In this document: in pieces, positions 42,123-43,186 of the stretch | How the letters are laid out: the number at the start of each line of letters is the position of its first letter | Numbering within the stretch: the stretch's first letter is position 1 | DNA from: an uncultured Alcaligenaceae bacterium | GTDB lineage: Bacteria > Pseudomonadota > Gammaproteobacteria > Burkholderiales > Burkholderiaceae_B | DNA: 43,186 nt | Assembly: GCA_937952975.1 (NCBI GenBank) | Contig: CALFXX010000165.1 | Location: 1 to 43,186 of the forward strand | Direction of reading: 5' to 3' | Notes under the pieces: generated by a model | What the model was told of the DNA's origin: nothing | Seen by the model: only the letters and a program-made list of their open reading frames with translations | Database searches by the model: none | Made by a program: the position numbers and the translations under genes

Positions 42123-43186
42123 ATGGCAAAAGGCAAATTCGAACGAACCAAACCACACGTCAACGTTGGCACCATTGGGCACGTTGACCACGGTAAAACC
42201 ACACTGACAGCGGCAATTACAACAGTGTTGTCGCAAAAGTTTGGCGGCGAAGCTAAAGGCTACGCCCAGATTGACGCAGCGCCTGAAGAACGCGCCCGCG
42301 GCATCACGATTAACACCGCACACGTCGAGTACGAGACCTCAACACGTCACTACGCGCACGTTGATTGCCCCGGCCACGCCGACTACATCAAAAACATGAT
42401 CACTGGCGCTGCGCAGATGGACGGCGCAATTCTGGTGGTGTCAGCCGCTGACGGCCCAATGCCCCAAACGCGCGAGCATATTTTGCTGAGCCGTCAGGTG
42501 GGCGTGCCTTACATCATCGTGTTCCTGAACAAGGCCGACATGGTGGATGATGCTGAGCTGCTTGAGCTGGTTGAAATGGAAGTGCGCGAGCTCCTGTCGA
42601 AGTACGACTTCCCAGGCGACGATACACCAATCGTGACGGGCTCAGCTAAGCTCGCGCTTGAGGGCGATAAGGGCGAGATGGGCGAAGGCGCGATTATGCG
42701 TTTGGCCGATGCGCTGGATTCATACATTCCTCTGCCAGAGCGTGCTGTTGACGGCGCATTCCTGATGCCTGTTGAAGACGTGTTCTCGATCTCTGGTCGT
42801 GGCACTGTGGTGACCGGTCGTATCGAGCGCGGCATCATCAAGGTCGGCGAAGAGATCGAAATCGTTGGTATTCACGACACACTCAAAACGACTTGCACAG
42901 GCGTTGAGATGTTCCGTAAGTTGCTTGACCAAGGTCAGGCGGGCGATAACGTTGGTATCTTGTTGCGCGGCACCAAGCGTGAAGAAGTTGAGCGTGGTCA
43001 AGTGTTGGCCAAGCCAGCATCGATCAAGCCACACACAGACTTCACAGCCGAGGTCTACATTCTGTCAAAAGAAGAAGGCGGGCGTCATACACCGTTCTTT
43101 AACGGCTATCGTCCACAGTTCTACTTCCGTACGACAGACGTGACCGGCACGATCGAGTTGCCAGCAGACAAAGAAATGGTCTTGCC
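42123..43186 (+). CDS. tuf: Elongation factor Tu, N-terminal 354 codons
   Basis: EF-Tu carries aminoacyl-tRNA to the ribosome as a GTP complex. The window ends 354 codons in, of about 396. It begins MAKGKFERTKPHVNVGTIGH. G-domain motifs are G1 GHVDHGKT, G2 RGITINTAHVEY, G3 DCPGHADY and G4 NKADM. Domain 2 has VFSISGRGTVVTGRIERG and domain 3 starts near RGQVLAKPASIKPH. The segment GSAKLALEGDKGEMGE is a betaproteobacterial form; gammaproteobacteria have SALKALEGD. CAGGAG lies 6 bases before the ATG. Its position after tRNA-Tyr/Gly/Thr is the standard tufB setting, normally followed by tRNA-Trp-secE-nusG. Confidence 0.97.
   Translation, partial: MAKGKFERTKPHVNVGTIGHVDHGKTTLTAAITTVLSQKFGGEAKGYAQIDAAPEERARGITINTAHVEYETSTRHYAHVDCPGHADYIKNMITGAAQMDGAILVVSAADGPMPQTREHILLSRQVGVPYIIVFLNKADMVDDAELLELVEMEVRELLSKYDFPGDDTPIVTGSAKLALEGDKGEMGEGAIMRLADALDSYIPLPERAVDGAFLMPVEDVFSISGRGTVVTGRIERGIIKVGEEIEIVGIHDTLKTTCTGVEMFRKLLDQGQAGDNVGILLRGTKREEVERGQVLAKPASIKPHTDFTAEVYILSKEEGGRHTPFFNGYRPQFYFRTTDVTGTIELPADKEMVL

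Overview
This window looks like chromosomal DNA of a betaproteobacterium in the order Burkholderiales, most like Alcaligenaceae (the Bordetella/Achromobacter/Orrella group). The grounds are the EF-Tu sequence, two orphan Bug/TctC-type solute receptors, the tRNA-Tyr/Gly/Thr-tuf cluster, an Ala/Lys-rich tail on topoisomerase III, and an SPOR-argS-dsbA group. GC content is moderate. I see no insertion sequence, prophage or CRISPR array.

Layout. (1) 1-4486, minus strand: the start of a panB-like gene, then topB, gluQ and smg. (2) 4739-9631, minus strand: a leucine/isovalerate degradation operon liuA-liuB-liuD, with a MerR-type promoter/operator upstream. Opposite it at 9731-12329, plus strand, lie an MBL-fold hydrolase, a metC-like lyase and a DUF1330 protein, closed by a bidirectional terminator. 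(3) 12512-15571, minus strand: argS, an SPOR-domain protein and dsbA. (4) 15623-19285, minus strand: a 1220-residue Rhs protein with a Sec signal and a C-terminal DUF2235 lipase-like domain, divergent from a small DUF1840 gene. (5) 19843-22096, minus strand: a Bug receptor and an iron-type alcohol dehydrogenase. (6) 22180-27270, minus strand: dnaA-dnaN-gyrB. On the other side of a DnaA box, plus strand, rpmH-rnpA-yidD-yidC-mnmE run to 31440. (7) 31456-33812, minus strand: an SDR oxidoreductase and a methionine-type aminotransferase sit between mnmE and mnmG. They are bordered by two AT-rich gene-free stretches holding five consensus DnaA boxes and two perfect parS sites. (8) 34491-38850, plus strand: mnmG-rsmG-parA-parB. 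(9) 38943-41580, plus strand: a four-repeat rhodanese protein and a second Bug receptor. (10) 41649-end, plus strand: a strong promoter, tRNA-Tyr, tRNA-Gly, tRNA-Thr and the first 354 codons of tuf.

The central part (about 22-39 kb) is the replication-origin neighbourhood. It carries the initiator, clamp and gyrase genes, the ParABS genes with their centromere sites, and the ribosome/membrane-insertion and tRNA-modification genes usually found near oriC. The likely origin is in the AT-rich DNA between mnmE and mnmG (32.2-34.5 kb), with the dnaA-rpmH gap as the alternative. The least ordinary items are the secreted Rhs-DUF2235 protein with no visible immunity gene, the origin region split by two metabolic genes, a parS site against the mnmG promoter, the rhodanese array with one catalytic Cys, and an SDR with altered substrate-site residues.
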